DNA of 64,000 nucleotides from positions 82,197 through 146,196 of the forward strand of contig JAGIAZ010000005.1 of NCBI GenBank assembly GCA_017744605.1, in the 5' to 3' direction. Under the pieces are notes generated by a model. It was not told where the DNA came from. It did not search any database and was given only the letters and a program-made list of their open reading frames with translations. Shown piece after piece: positions 8,351 to 16,276 of the stretch. This DNA is from Sphingobium sp. GTDB lineage: Bacteria > Pseudomonadota > Alphaproteobacteria > Sphingomonadales > Sphingomonadaceae. How positions within the stretch are numbered: position 1 is the first letter of the stretch; every line of letters starts with the position of its first letter. Both the position numbers and the translations under genes were made by a program.

Positions 8351-9731
8351 ACCGGCATTCGCCGACCCGGCCCAGGCCCCGCGCTTCACGGGTTCGCTCA
8401 GCCGCCGCGTCATCGGCATCTCGGTCTTGTGGATCGCGGTGCTGCTGATCGGCGGCGGCCTTGCGCTCGACCGGGTGCTGACCAACGCCGTCACGCGGAA
8501 TTTCGATGACGGACTCGCGTCTGTCCTGAACGCCATGATTTCCTCTGCCGAGATCGGACCGGATGGCGAAATCCTGTTCAATCGGGCTCTTGCCGACCAG
8601 CGCTTCCTGGAGCCGGCGAGCGGTCTCTATTACCAGGCCGGCATCGCGGGTCGCGAGGACTTCGACAATCTCGGCAACCGCTCACGCTCATTGTGGGACC
8701 GCGCGATCCATGTCACGCCGGAGATGCTGGCACATCCCGGCCAAGGCGCCGACACCACCCAGTTTCCCGAGGAGCCACTGCGCGTCATGGCGCGCACCGT
8801 GATCGTGCCGGGCAGCGAAGCGCGCTGGGTTCTGGTCGCGGCGCAGGCCCGCGAAACGCTGGACCTGCAGATCAAGGCGCTCCGCACCACCGTGTTTCGC
8901 AGCTTCCTGTTTCTCGGCGCGGGCCTTATCGCCCTGTCTGCGCTACAGGTGTTCATCGGCCTGCGGCCCCTCCGCCGCATCCGCGAGGAAATTGCGCGCA
9001 TGCGAGCCGGCGAGAAGTCGCGTGTCACCGAACCGCTCCCGCGCGAAGTCCAGCCGATGGTCGAGGAATTGAACGCCCTGCTCGCCCATACCGAAAGCCA
9101 GGCCGAGGAAGCGCGGCGGCATGCCGGAAACCTGGCCCATGCGCTCAAGACACCGCTCACCGTGGTGATGAACGCCGCGACGGCCAATGCGCCAGATCTG
9201 TCCCCCACGGTGATCCGCGAGGCCGCGACGATGCGCCGCCAGATCGACCACCATCTCGCCCGGGCGCGGGCCATCGGGCGCCGGGGGTCGAGCCAGAGCC
9301 GTACCAGCGTGTGGCCTAGCCTCGAGGCCGTCGAGCGCGCAGTCGAGCGCCTTTATCCCGATGTCCGCGTGGATCGCGATGGCGCACAGGATACGGTCGT
9401 GCGCATCGAGCGGCAGGATCTCGACGAAATGATCGGCAATCTGGTGGAAAACGCCGCGAAATATGGCGGGGGAAGCGTGTTCGTGACGGTCGAGCCCAAG
9501 GGCACGGCCTGGGTCGATATTGTTGTCGAGGACGATGGCAAGGGCATCCCGGCAGCCGAGCGCGAACGCATCTTCGATCGCGGCGTGCGCCTAGACAGCG
9601 GCAAGCCGGGCACGGGCCTGGGTCTCGCCATCGTTCGCGACGTTGCGGAAATCTATGGTGGCACGGTCGAACTGGGCGAAAGCGAGGATCTTGGCGGTTT
9701 GCTCGCAAGATTGCGGCTGCCATCGGCATAA
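8331..9731 (+). CDS. Membrane sensor histidine kinase
   Basis: A 466-residue kinase with TM1 (VIGISVLWIAVLLIGGGLAL), a periplasmic sensor region of about 120 residues, TM2 (SFLFLGAGLIALSALQVFIG), a linker, phospho-acceptor His270 in NLAHALKTPL, N-box NLVENAAKYG, and G-boxes DDGKGIP and GTGLGLAI. The start is a TTG inside the end of the regulator gene (20-base overlap). The preceding PepSY-like protein may feed its sensor domain. The phospho-site and dimerisation helix resemble PhoQ/FeuQ-type kinases. Confidence 0.9.
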   Translation: MTNPPAEPAFADPAQAPRFTGSLSRRVIGISVLWIAVLLIGGGLALDRVLTNAVTRNFDDGLASVLNAMISSAEIGPDGEILFNRALADQRFLEPASGLYYQAGIAGREDFDNLGNRSRSLWDRAIHVTPEMLAHPGQGADTTQFPEEPLRVMARTVIVPGSEARWVLVAAQARETLDLQIKALRTTVFRSFLFLGAGLIALSALQVFIGLRPLRRIREEIARMRAGEKSRVTEPLPREVQPMVEELNALLAHTESQAEEARRHAGNLAHALKTPLTVVMNAATANAPDLSPTVIREAATMRRQIDHHLARARAIGRRGSSQSRTSVWPSLEAVERAVERLYPDVRVDRDGAQDTVVRIERQDLDEMIGNLVENAAKYGGGSVFVTVEPKGTAWVDIVVEDDGKGIPAAERERIFDRGVRLDSGKPGTGLGLAIVRDVAEIYGGTVELGESEDLGGLLARLRLPSA

Positions 9732-9884
9732 TGAAACGGTCGACGGAAGCCCCTGAGGCGCTCATTCACATCGGCTATACCAATTCGAAGCCACCGCTCT
9801 ATTGAGCAGCTGCCGACCGGGTAGCCGTCCGCCAGGAAGCCCGGTCAGCAATCGTTCAGCAGATCGGTGCACAGACAGCCCAGC

Positions 9885-10676
9885 ATGATCGCGGCCCCGC
9901 CTACACAACCCGCTGAAACCGCACGTTATGGTGCGGGGGAACAGCCGCGCCGCCGTGCCCTCTTGCTGGCCATCATCCTGCACATTCTGATCGGCCTGGT
10001 TGTCGTCTACCAGAAGCGCGAGCCGATCGCGAAAATGGGTGAGGAAGGCCTCAAGACCTTCAACGTCGCGCCGGAAGGGCCGAAGGGATCGCAGACCGAC
10101 AAGACCGAGCAGAAGCAGGAGAAGAAGCAGACCAAACAGGCTGCGTCCCAGGACGTGCCCGTTCCCACCGAAACGCCGCCTCCGCCACCAGACACGCCTC
10201 CGCCGGTCGTCCGCGATTTCCAGATGCCGTTCCTGCAGCTGAACAGCCAGGATTATGCCGCGAGCAATATCGGCAAACAGCCTTCGCAGCGTCCGGCAGC
10301 CGGTCCTTCCCTCGCCCAGGGCGACAGCAAGGGCACCTATGGGCCAGGTTCGGGGCCCGGAGGCGCGACGCTCTATCCGGCGGACTGGTATCGCGAGCCC
10401 ACCGACGCGGAGCTCGGCGGCTATCTGAAGCCCGACATGCCGCGCGCGGGTTGGGGCATGATCGCCTGCAAGACCATCGCCCAATATCATGTCGACGATT
10501 GCTACATCATGGGGGAATCGCCCCGTGGATCGGGTTTCGCCCGCTCGGTGCTGAATGCGTCCTGGCAATTCCTCGTCATGCCGCCGCGCATAAACGGCAA
10601 GACGCAGGTCGGCACATGGGTGAGCATCCGCATCACCTATTATGACGGCAGCATCAAATCGGCATCCGGCGGCTGA
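9885..10676 (+). CDS. TonB-like single-TM protein with proline-rich stalk
   Basis: A 263-residue protein with one N-terminal TM helix (LLLAIILHILIGLVVVY) after an Arg-rich cytoplasmic start, then a charged Lys/Gln segment and a Pro-rich spacer (TETPPPPPDTPPPVV). The C-terminal globular region has two cysteines (IACKTIAQYHVDDCYIMG) and ends in a beta-rich segment, as in TonB/TolA-type energy transducers. No ExbB/ExbD genes are adjacent. The GTG at 9867 would add six residues. The exact TonB family is inferred from architecture only. Confidence 0.6.
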   Translation: MIAAPPTQPAETARYGAGEQPRRRALLLAIILHILIGLVVVYQKREPIAKMGEEGLKTFNVAPEGPKGSQTDKTEQKQEKKQTKQAASQDVPVPTETPPPPPDTPPPVVRDFQMPFLQLNSQDYAASNIGKQPSQRPAAGPSLAQGDSKGTYGPGSGPGGATLYPADWYREPTDAELGGYLKPDMPRAGWGMIACKTIAQYHVDDCYIMGESPRGSGFARSVLNASWQFLVMPPRINGKTQVGTWVSIRITYYDGSIKSASGG

Positions 10677-10694
10677 GGCCGGATATCGACGCGC

Positions 10695-11477
10695 TTATTT
10701 GTCGCGCTTCTTGCGGTGCGTTTCCATGTCGAGGACCGTCGTGTCGGCACCTTCGGCGGGCAGCAGGCCGAGACGCCGCGCCACTTCCTGATAAGCCTCG
10801 ACCTCACCGCCGAGATCGCGGCGGAAGCGGTCCTTGTCGAGCTTCTCGCCGGTCGCCGCGTCCCACAGGCGGCAATTGTCGGGGCTGATCTCATCAGCAA
10901 GGATGATGCGCGAATAATCGCCATCCCAGATGCGGCCGAACTCGAGCTTGAAGTCGACCAGGCGGATGCCGATGCCCGCGAACAGGCCGGAGAGGAAGTC
11001 GTTCACGCGGATCGCCATATCGGCGATGTCGTGCATTTCCTCCGGATTGGCCCAGCCGAAGCAGGCGATATGCTCCTCGGTCACCAGCGGATCGCCGAGC
11101 GCATCGTCCTTGAGGCAATATTCGATGAGAGTCCGCGGCAGTTGCGTGCCCTCTTCGATGCCCAGACGCTTGGAGAGGCCACCGGCGGCGACATTGCGCA
11201 CGATCACCTCGAGCGGCACGATCTCGACCTGGCGGATCAGCTGCTCGCGCATGTTGAGGCGACGAATGAAGTGCGTGGGCACGCCGATATTGCCGAGCAG
11301 CGTGAAGACATGCTCGGAAATCCGGTTGTTGAGCACGCCCTTGCCGTTGATCGTGCCCTTCTTCTGCGCGTTGAACGCCGTCGCGTCGTCCTTGAAATAT
11401 TGGATCAGCGTGCCGGGTTCGGGGCCCTCGTAGAGGATCTTCGCCTTGCCTTCGTAGATTTGGCGGCGACGGGACAT
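10695..11477 (-). CDS. purC: Phosphoribosylaminoimidazole-succinocarboxamide synthase (SAICAR synthetase)
   Basis: A 260-residue cytosolic enzyme of purine synthesis that joins CAIR and aspartate using ATP. The N terminus [20 protein letters not shown] and the motifs [27 protein letters not shown] and [14 protein letters not shown] are diagnostic of PurC. Length is typical for the alphaproteobacterial form. It is convergent with the TonB-like gene, with 18 bases between the stops. Confidence 0.96.
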   Translation of the reverse strand: MSRRRQIYEGKAKILYEGPEPGTLIQYFKDDATAFNAQKKGTINGKGVLNNRISEHVFTLLGNIGVPTHFIRRLNMREQLIRQVEIVPLEVIVRNVAAGGLSKRLGIEEGTQLPRTLIEYCLKDDALGDPLVTEEHIACFGWANPEEMHDIADMAIRVNDFLSGLFAGIGIRLVDFKLEFGRIWDGDYSRIILADEISPDNCRLWDAATGEKLDKDRFRRDLGGEVEAYQEVARRLGLLPAEGADTTVLDMETHRKKRDK

Positions 11478-11626
11478 GGGCTGGTACCTACTCGTGAAAG
11501 ACTGGCCGGAAAATCAACGCCCCGGCGACGCGAATCGAAAAGGATCAGCGGACGCCGGGGCTGTTGTTCGAGCCTGTAGACCAAGCAGGCGACAAGTGCA
11601 ATTTGCACCCGCCCGCCGGTCGGATG

Positions 11627-12478
11627 TCAGACAAGGTTGGTCTTGTAGAGCTTGGTAAGCTCAGCCCAGGCCTTCTCGGCGGCCTCCATATTATAGGCGG
11701 CGCTTCCCGGCACGCACCAGCCATGGTCGGCCGGATAGACCTCGACCGTCGCGGGCCGCTTCGCAGCGGCGAAGGCGGCCTTGAGCGTGTCCTTGTCGGT
11801 CGGGGCACGCGCATCGTCATTCTTGGCGATACAGCAGAGGAACGCCGCCTTGGTCTTGGGAATGAGCAGGTGCGGGCTGGCCGGCGTGGTGGTCACGAGA
11901 CCGCCGCCATGGAAGCTGCCGACGGCGCCGATGCGATTGGATACCGCCGCGGCTGTCCGGAAGGAGAGCGGGCCGCCCATGCAATAGCCCTGCACCCCGG
12001 CTTTCTTCTTCTTGTTGGTCGCGGCCTGGGCATCGAGGAAGCCGAGATAGGCAATCGCGTCGCTGTCGACGCCTTCGTCCTTGATGGCGTTCCGATAACC
12101 GAACATCTTCTGCATGTCGGGGTTCGCGCCGCCCGCGAGAATGTCCTTCGACGTCGCGCTGCGATAGAAGGGATTGGGCACCAGAACGGTGTAGCCCTGC
12201 GCGGCAAGGCGCCGGCCCATTTCGCGGAAGACCGGACGCAGGCCGAAAATGTCGGGCCACATGAGGACGGCAGGCCAGGCGCCCTTGCCGCCGGGATGGA
12301 ACAGCGCGGCATCGGCGGTGCCGTCCGGCGTCTTGACGCTGACGTCGGTCTCCACGACGCTCTCGGCGGCATAAGCGGCCGTGCCTGAGAGTGTCGCCGC
12401 GGCGCCCAGCGCCACAAACGTCCGGCGGGTCAGCGACCAATCCTCGAACAGGCCAGAATTGATTTCATTGTCGCACAT
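11627..12478 (-). CDS. Dienelactone-hydrolase family protein with Tat-like signal
   Basis: A 283-residue alpha/beta hydrolase. The N terminus carries a twin-arginine pattern (SLTRRTFVALGAAATLSG), suggesting Tat export. The body matches dienelactone hydrolases: WPDIFGLRP, a cysteine nucleophile in GYCMGG, and the catalytic His in YPADHGWC. Substrate is unknown; many such proteins are general esterases. It stands alone, leftward, 131 bases from the LysR gene. Confidence 0.85.
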   Translation of the reverse strand: MCDNEINSGLFEDWSLTRRTFVALGAAATLSGTAAYAAESVVETDVSVKTPDGTADAALFHPGGKGAWPAVLMWPDIFGLRPVFREMGRRLAAQGYTVLVPNPFYRSATSKDILAGGANPDMQKMFGYRNAIKDEGVDSDAIAYLGFLDAQAATNKKKKAGVQGYCMGGPLSFRTAAAVSNRIGAVGSFHGGGLVTTTPASPHLLIPKTKAAFLCCIAKNDDARAPTDKDTLKAAFAAAKRPATVEVYPADHGWCVPGSAAYNMEAAEKAWAELTKLYKTNLV

Positions 12479-12609
12479 TGCGTGAATCCCTCCTCATTGT
12501 CCGTCCATTGATTTTGTCCGGAGGCTCTGCCTGCGTGCCCGCACTGTCAAGGGCCGGGCGGCGGACAGTTTCATTCGCAGCCCCTGTTGCCCGGTCCTGC
12601 TGCCCCGTC

Positions 12610-13635
12610 CTACTGCAGGGTCGCGACCAGCGCCTGCACCTCATCATCGTCCGCCGCGGCGGGATGTACGACACGCCGCACCTCGATCGCCGGAATCGGA
12701 TCGACGAAGGGCAACCGCCTGAGGCCCGAACTGGCGCCGATGCGCGCCGCCGCCGCGCCAAAGAGCGGCAATATGCCCGCCCCTTCGCGCGCATTTTCGG
12801 TAAGCCGGCCATAATCGTCGCTCTCGAGCGCGACCGGCATGGCCCCAAGGCCGCCGCCCGAGAGGCAGGCATCGACCAGCGGGCGCAATCGATTGGCTGC
12901 GGCAAAGGTCAGGAGCGCATATTCGGCAATGTCGTCGCGGCTCACGAATTCCAGCGCGGCGAGCGGATGATCGCAGCCGACATAGAGCGACCAGCGCTCG
13001 CTCCAGAGATAATCGGACGGAAAGATCCGTGTCGCGCCCAGCGCATAGAAATAAGCCATGGTCACGCGGTCTTCGGAGAGCGCGAGCGCGACGCGATCCG
13101 CAACGAAGCAATTATAGTCGATCGTCACCGGCCGATGCGGAAAGGCATCCTCGAACGCGGCGACCTTGGCCTGGAAGCGCGCGAGAATCGAAGGATGGAT
13201 ACCGATGGTGATCGGTCGATCCGAGTGGGCATGCGGTGCCCAATGCGCATCGGGCGCTTCGACCGGCAAATCCGGCTGTTCTTCGACCTCTGGCGATACC
13301 GGCTTCATCGATGTCGGTGCTGCACGCCTGGCGGGCGCTGCCTGTGGCGCCGGCGGCACAACGCCGGCATGGTCACGCATCGCCTGCACCAGCGCGTCGC
13401 AATCGGCGAGAATGATCCGCGCACGGCTCAGCGCCGCCGCCCCCGCCGCAGACATGGCAGCCTTGCCGCCCCTTGCCCGCGCGAACAGCGAGACGCCCAG
13501 CCGGGTCTCCAGTTGCTTGATATGGTCGCTGATCGCCACCTGCGACACGCCCAGCGCCCGCGCGGCAGCGCGAAAACTGCCCTCGCGCGCAATCGCGTCC
13601 AGGGCCTCGAGTTGCCGTAGGGTCGGGCGGTCCAT
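12610..13635 (-). CDS. LysR-family transcriptional regulator
   Basis: A 341-residue regulator. The N-terminal winged HTH is clear (RQLEALDAIAREGSFRAAAR ... VSQVAISDHIKQLETRLG). A Pro/Ala-rich linker near residues 90-120 precedes the effector-binding domain (ITIGIHPSILARFQAKVAAF). It is the last host gene before the tRNA that holds the prophage. Its target could be the dienelactone-hydrolase gene next to it, but both are leftward rather than divergent, so this is only a guess. Confidence 0.9.
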   Translation of the reverse strand: MDRPTLRQLEALDAIAREGSFRAAARALGVSQVAISDHIKQLETRLGVSLFARARGGKAAMSAAGAAALSRARIILADCDALVQAMRDHAGVVPPAPQAAPARRAAPTSMKPVSPEVEEQPDLPVEAPDAHWAPHAHSDRPITIGIHPSILARFQAKVAAFEDAFPHRPVTIDYNCFVADRVALALSEDRVTMAYFYALGATRIFPSDYLWSERWSLYVGCDHPLAALEFVSRDDIAEYALLTFAAANRLRPLVDACLSGGGLGAMPVALESDDYGRLTENAREGAGILPLFGAAAARIGASSGLRRLPFVDPIPAIEVRRVVHPAAADDDEVQALVATLQ

Positions 13636-13751
13636 AGCGATAGGTCTATGCTTGTCGCGTTACGAGTCAATGGCAGTCCGGACAAATTGGGTTCGGCAAT
13701 GCCATTGACCGCCGGCGCTTGCTTGTGGCAAGCGGCACGCCGCCTAGGAGC

Positions 13752-13825
13752 GCGGGTATAGCTCAATGGTAGAGCACTAGCCTTCCAAGCTTGTGATGCG
13801 GGTTCGATCCCCGCTACCCGCTCCA
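13752..13825 (+). tRNA. tRNA-Gly (anticodon TCC)
   Basis: Cloverleaf by eye: acceptor GCGGGTA/TACCCGC, D-arm GCTC AATGGTAG AGC, anticodon loop CTTCCAA, T-arm CGGGTTCGATCCCCG, encoded CCA end. The anticodon stem has one T-T mismatch. The 3' 48 bases lie inside the phage att core, so the intact gene is rebuilt from host 5' and phage-derived 3' sequence. Confidence 0.95.
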
Positions 13826-13829
13826 GCCT
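13778..13829 (+). repeat. attL core (52-bp direct repeat)
   Basis: Identical over 52 bases to 54908-54959. It runs from the anticodon stem of tRNA-Gly(TCC) to four bases past CCA. The flanking bases differ on both sides (C/G and T/C), which fixes the limits. Confidence 0.95.
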
Positions 13830-13843
13830 TCATGCTGCAGATA

Positions 13844-15076
13844 TTAGCCATTTCTGTCGCCTCCAACAAGCTTCAGACGCGGCGCCGATGCGGTAACATT
13901 GCGGTATGCGCCAGGTGCCAGCGCTTCGATCTCGTCAATGATTTCCTCGGTCGCAGCCATCGCAAGGCCGAGATTCGCAGGGTCGATGATCGCGTAGATG
14001 TCCGACATGGCGAACGGTACGTGGCCGAGCATGATTTCGCCCTGCCGCCACTGCGCCTCACCTATCCGCTTGCGGGCAATCGTGGAGATCGACCGCCTGA
14101 TAAGCTTCGGGCCGGCCTCGCGATTTGCGGGCAGTTTCAGATGAGCGCGCAGCTTGTCCCATGATGCGCGCACGCTCGCTGCCTGTATCCAATTGCCTTC
14201 GAGTTCATCGAGCCACGGGCGCATCTGCTTGGCAATCGGCACCATGGGCAATCGCTTGTTGGTCCGCTGGCGCCGCACGGGATTCAGGTCCAACACATGG
14301 GCGGCGCTGTGCCACTGGTCGCTTCTCACCGCCAGAACGGTTTCAGGACGCGCCCAGGAGGCCACTGCGAGGCGAAGATACGCCAAGAGCGTCTGCCGCT
14401 CCTTGATGCGCAGCGCGATGAGCGCGTCCGATTTCTCCTCGGGGCGCAGGCAATAGTTGAACATCGCTGCGATCGTCTCGACGGGCACACGCAGTTTCGG
14501 GCTCTGCGTAACATTCACCTGCTGCTGCGCGGTGAACTTCGCACGCTGTCCTGGGACGGCATTGATCGCGGCGGCGAGCTGCATCACGCTGCCCTCAACA
14601 TGGGCCAGCGACCGGTCCCGCAGAACGCGGCCCTTGGGGCTGACAACGGGACGAGCAAGCGCCCATGCCCTGAATTTGACGATCCACGCTTCGTCGATCT
14701 CGGCGCAATGCGTTTCAGGCTTGGTTGCCGCAAGATAATCGATGACGTGAGACAGGCGGTGACGGCTCGCATCGTGACCGGCACTGCCCTCCCTGAGGAT
14801 GAGATAGTCGCCGATAGCTTGGCTGACCAAAGGTGAATACTCACCTTCCCATGGGCGCTGACAGGTCGGGCAAAGGCGTTCCCCCGCGTCATTCAGGTAG
14901 ATCCGGTCGAGGGCCTTGATCCCGGCTTGCAGATCGCTCGTGCCCGCGCTAGCTGATCGCTCGCGCTTAAGCTCGTCATCGTACCAGATGACTTCGAGGT
15001 TCGCACGGCCGGCGCGGCTGTGGAGGGCGTACTTGCCGCGCTGGTAGAGCGGCTTCTGGCGCTTCTTTGCAGGCAT
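13844..15076 (-). CDS. int: Tyrosine-recombinase phage integrase
   Basis: A 410-residue site-specific recombinase. N-terminal arm-binding region (QKPLYQRGKYALHSRAGRAN), a zinc-ribbon-like CPTCQRPW near residue 70, a core-binding domain, and a C-terminal catalytic domain with RPETVLAVRSDQW, LIRRSISTIARKR, the LGHV box and nucleophile Tyr361 in MSDIYAII. The box-II region lacks a textbook HxLRH, but the R, H and Y landmarks are present. It sits 18 bases from the tRNA, facing it. The first 184 bases of the gene also encode the end of the upstream ORF. Confidence 0.92.
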   Translation of the reverse strand: MPAKKRQKPLYQRGKYALHSRAGRANLEVIWYDDELKRERSASAGTSDLQAGIKALDRIYLNDAGERLCPTCQRPWEGEYSPLVSQAIGDYLILREGSAGHDASRHRLSHVIDYLAATKPETHCAEIDEAWIVKFRAWALARPVVSPKGRVLRDRSLAHVEGSVMQLAAAINAVPGQRAKFTAQQQVNVTQSPKLRVPVETIAAMFNYCLRPEEKSDALIALRIKERQTLLAYLRLAVASWARPETVLAVRSDQWHSAAHVLDLNPVRRQRTNKRLPMVPIAKQMRPWLDELEGNWIQAASVRASWDKLRAHLKLPANREAGPKLIRRSISTIARKRIGEAQWRQGEIMLGHVPFAMSDIYAIIDPANLGLAMAATEEIIDEIEALAPGAYRNVTASAPRLKLVGGDRNG

Positions 15077-15228
15077 AGGTTCCTCTGAAATTCGGCCGCC
15101 GCTTCACGCAGGGCCCTATAGGCGCCCGTGGCGACAAGCAGGTCAAGATCGTCGGCGGAGAGCTGGATGCCCTTCCCTTGTTCGATGCGTCGGCTGAGGC
15201 GTCGGTCCAAGTCGGCCGGGTTGCTCAC
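14893..15228 (-). CDS. Small phage protein overlapping integrase (excisionase candidate)
   Basis: A 111-residue ORF. The first 50 or so residues look coding (RRIEQGKGIQLSADDLDLLV). The rest is Ser/Ala/Arg-rich and lies in another frame across the integrase start, overlapping it by 184 bases. It starts in an ATGA overlap with the winged-helix gene upstream. It could be a genuine dual-coding gene, or the true protein may be shorter through frameshift. Position next to int suggests a recombination-directionality role, but no Xis signature is seen. Confidence 0.5.
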   Translation of the reverse strand: MSNPADLDRRLSRRIEQGKGIQLSADDLDLLVATGAYRALREAAAEFQRNLCLQRSARSRSTSAASTPSTAAPAVRTSKSSGTMTSLSASDQLARARAICKPGSRPSTGST

Positions 15229-15587
15229 GCCGCCCTCCTCATCCGACGGGCCATCGTCGTCGCATGATCGTCCAAAATCCGCTGCGCCTCTTCACGGCTG
15301 AAACCCATGCCGCGCAGGCGCTTAATCTCCTCGCCCATCGGCGTGCGCGGGTCGCGCTTCCTCGGCTCCAGCACCAGGGCCGGAACAGCGTCGAGCAGCC
15401 GGTAGCCGCTGCAACTGCGTCCGATCTCGCTCTCGATGTTGATGCCTTTCTCGCGCAGCCGCTTGACCGCTGCCCAGATGGCATCATCCTCGACGCCGCA
15501 TATAGCCGCGAGCGATCCGGCGTTGCGCCATTGGCCATCGGCAAGCGCCGTCAGGATCTGACGTTGGAGGCGACCGAAGCGGTTCAT
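15225..15587 (-). CDS. Winged-helix DNA-binding protein (HTH_11/BirA-N like)
   Basis: A 120-residue protein: RLQRQILTALADGQWRNAGSLAAICGV-EDDAIWAAVKRLREKGINIES ends in a CSGYRLLD wing, the pattern of the BirA N-terminal winged helix. A second helical part (MGEEIKRLRGMGFSREEAQRIL) follows. It lies in the leftward operon behind OL and overlaps both neighbours by 4 bases. Roles could be excision or regulation of the operon. Confidence 0.75.
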   Translation of the reverse strand: MNRFGRLQRQILTALADGQWRNAGSLAAICGVEDDAIWAAVKRLREKGINIESEIGRSCSGYRLLDAVPALVLEPRKRDPRTPMGEEIKRLRGMGFSREEAQRILDDHATTMARRMRRAA

Positions 15588-15712
15588 TTGCGGCGCTTCC
15601 GTTCGATCTTCGGCGTAACGAACCGCACAAACTCGCGCTTGATCGAGTCATAGACCAGATCGCCGGTCCGCTTTTCCGTTTCGCGGAAGGGGACGTACTC
15701 GCGGGCGATCAT
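15584..15712 (-). CDS. Small basic phage protein (42 aa)
   Basis: Below the ORF-track length from its own start. It begins MIAREYVPFRETEKRTGD and ends in a Lys/Arg-rich tail (KIERKRRK). It is linked by ATGA overlaps to the genes on both sides, which is the main support. Its function is not recognised. Confidence 0.55.
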   Translation of the reverse strand: MIAREYVPFRETEKRTGDLVYDSIKREFVRFVTPKIERKRRK

Positions 15713-15858
15713 GACAGCCAAGCCACCACGCCAAACAGCATCACAAAACTGCCGATCAGAGCTGTCACGGCGGTTCCGGCGATCCGCAGCCATGTCGGGT
15801 GGGCTGCGATCTCGTTCCAGTGCAGGGCTTGCTCGTCGAGGGGGTGAAGGATCATCAT
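15709..15858 (-). CDS. Small single-TM protein (49 aa)
   Basis: Not in the ORF track. It starts MMILHPLDEQALHWNEIAAH and has one strong hydrophobic helix (VTALIGSFVMLFGVVAWL) at the C terminus. It is coupled by ATGA to the 42-aa gene downstream. A small membrane protein in an early leftward operon might act in superinfection control or membrane anchoring; this is inference only. Confidence 0.55.
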   Translation of the reverse strand: MMILHPLDEQALHWNEIAAHPTWLRIAGTAVTALIGSFVMLFGVVAWLS

Positions 15859-15911
15859 GGCTGCTCCTGAGTTTATCCTCGCGGCGGATCGAAACCCGCC
15901 GGTTGGGAAAG

Positions 15912-16265
15912 TCAGTCGGCGACGCGACGGATCTGCGCGGCGAACGGATCGAACTCGCGGGCAATACGCATCTCATAGAGGCCGGCGGGGAGATCGTGCG
16001 CGCCGTGAGCGTCGGGCGCGTCCTGGATGAGCTGCATCGGTTCCTCGAGCAGGGCATAGAGGATACGCATCCCCTCCGGGGCGTCAGGCTTTTCGAGGAC
16101 AGCCACGGCGCCACTCAGAATGTGATGATTGCCGCTCTCGGAGTGACTGATAATCGGACGGCCGCGCTTGTCCTTCTCGTTGTGGGCAATGAGGCCGGCC
16201 GGCATGTCGCCAATGATGCGAAACACAGTGATTTCGCCTTGGGCACAGATAACTTCGCGCTTCAT
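15912..16265 (-). CDS. Hypothetical phage protein (117 aa)
   Basis: Begins MKREVICAQGEITVFRIIGD, with a GAAAGGA ribosome site six bases upstream; the ORF-track start 22 codons earlier lacks one and runs into the preceding gene. It is acidic and rich in short beta-like segments, with no TM and no recognised domain. It is the next gene of the leftward operon after the repeat protein. Confidence 0.65.
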   Translation of the reverse strand: MKREVICAQGEITVFRIIGDMPAGLIAHNEKDKRGRPIISHSESGNHHILSGAVAVLEKPDAPEGMRILYALLEEPMQLIQDAPDAHGAHDLPAGLYEMRIAREFDPFAAQIRRVAD

Positions 16266-16276
16266 AATATGTCCTT

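Noticed and set aside
13793-14164. Rightward ORF starting inside the tRNA and running over the integrase end
   Set aside because: Antisense to the integrase; it begins in the tRNA T-arm and has no coding character.
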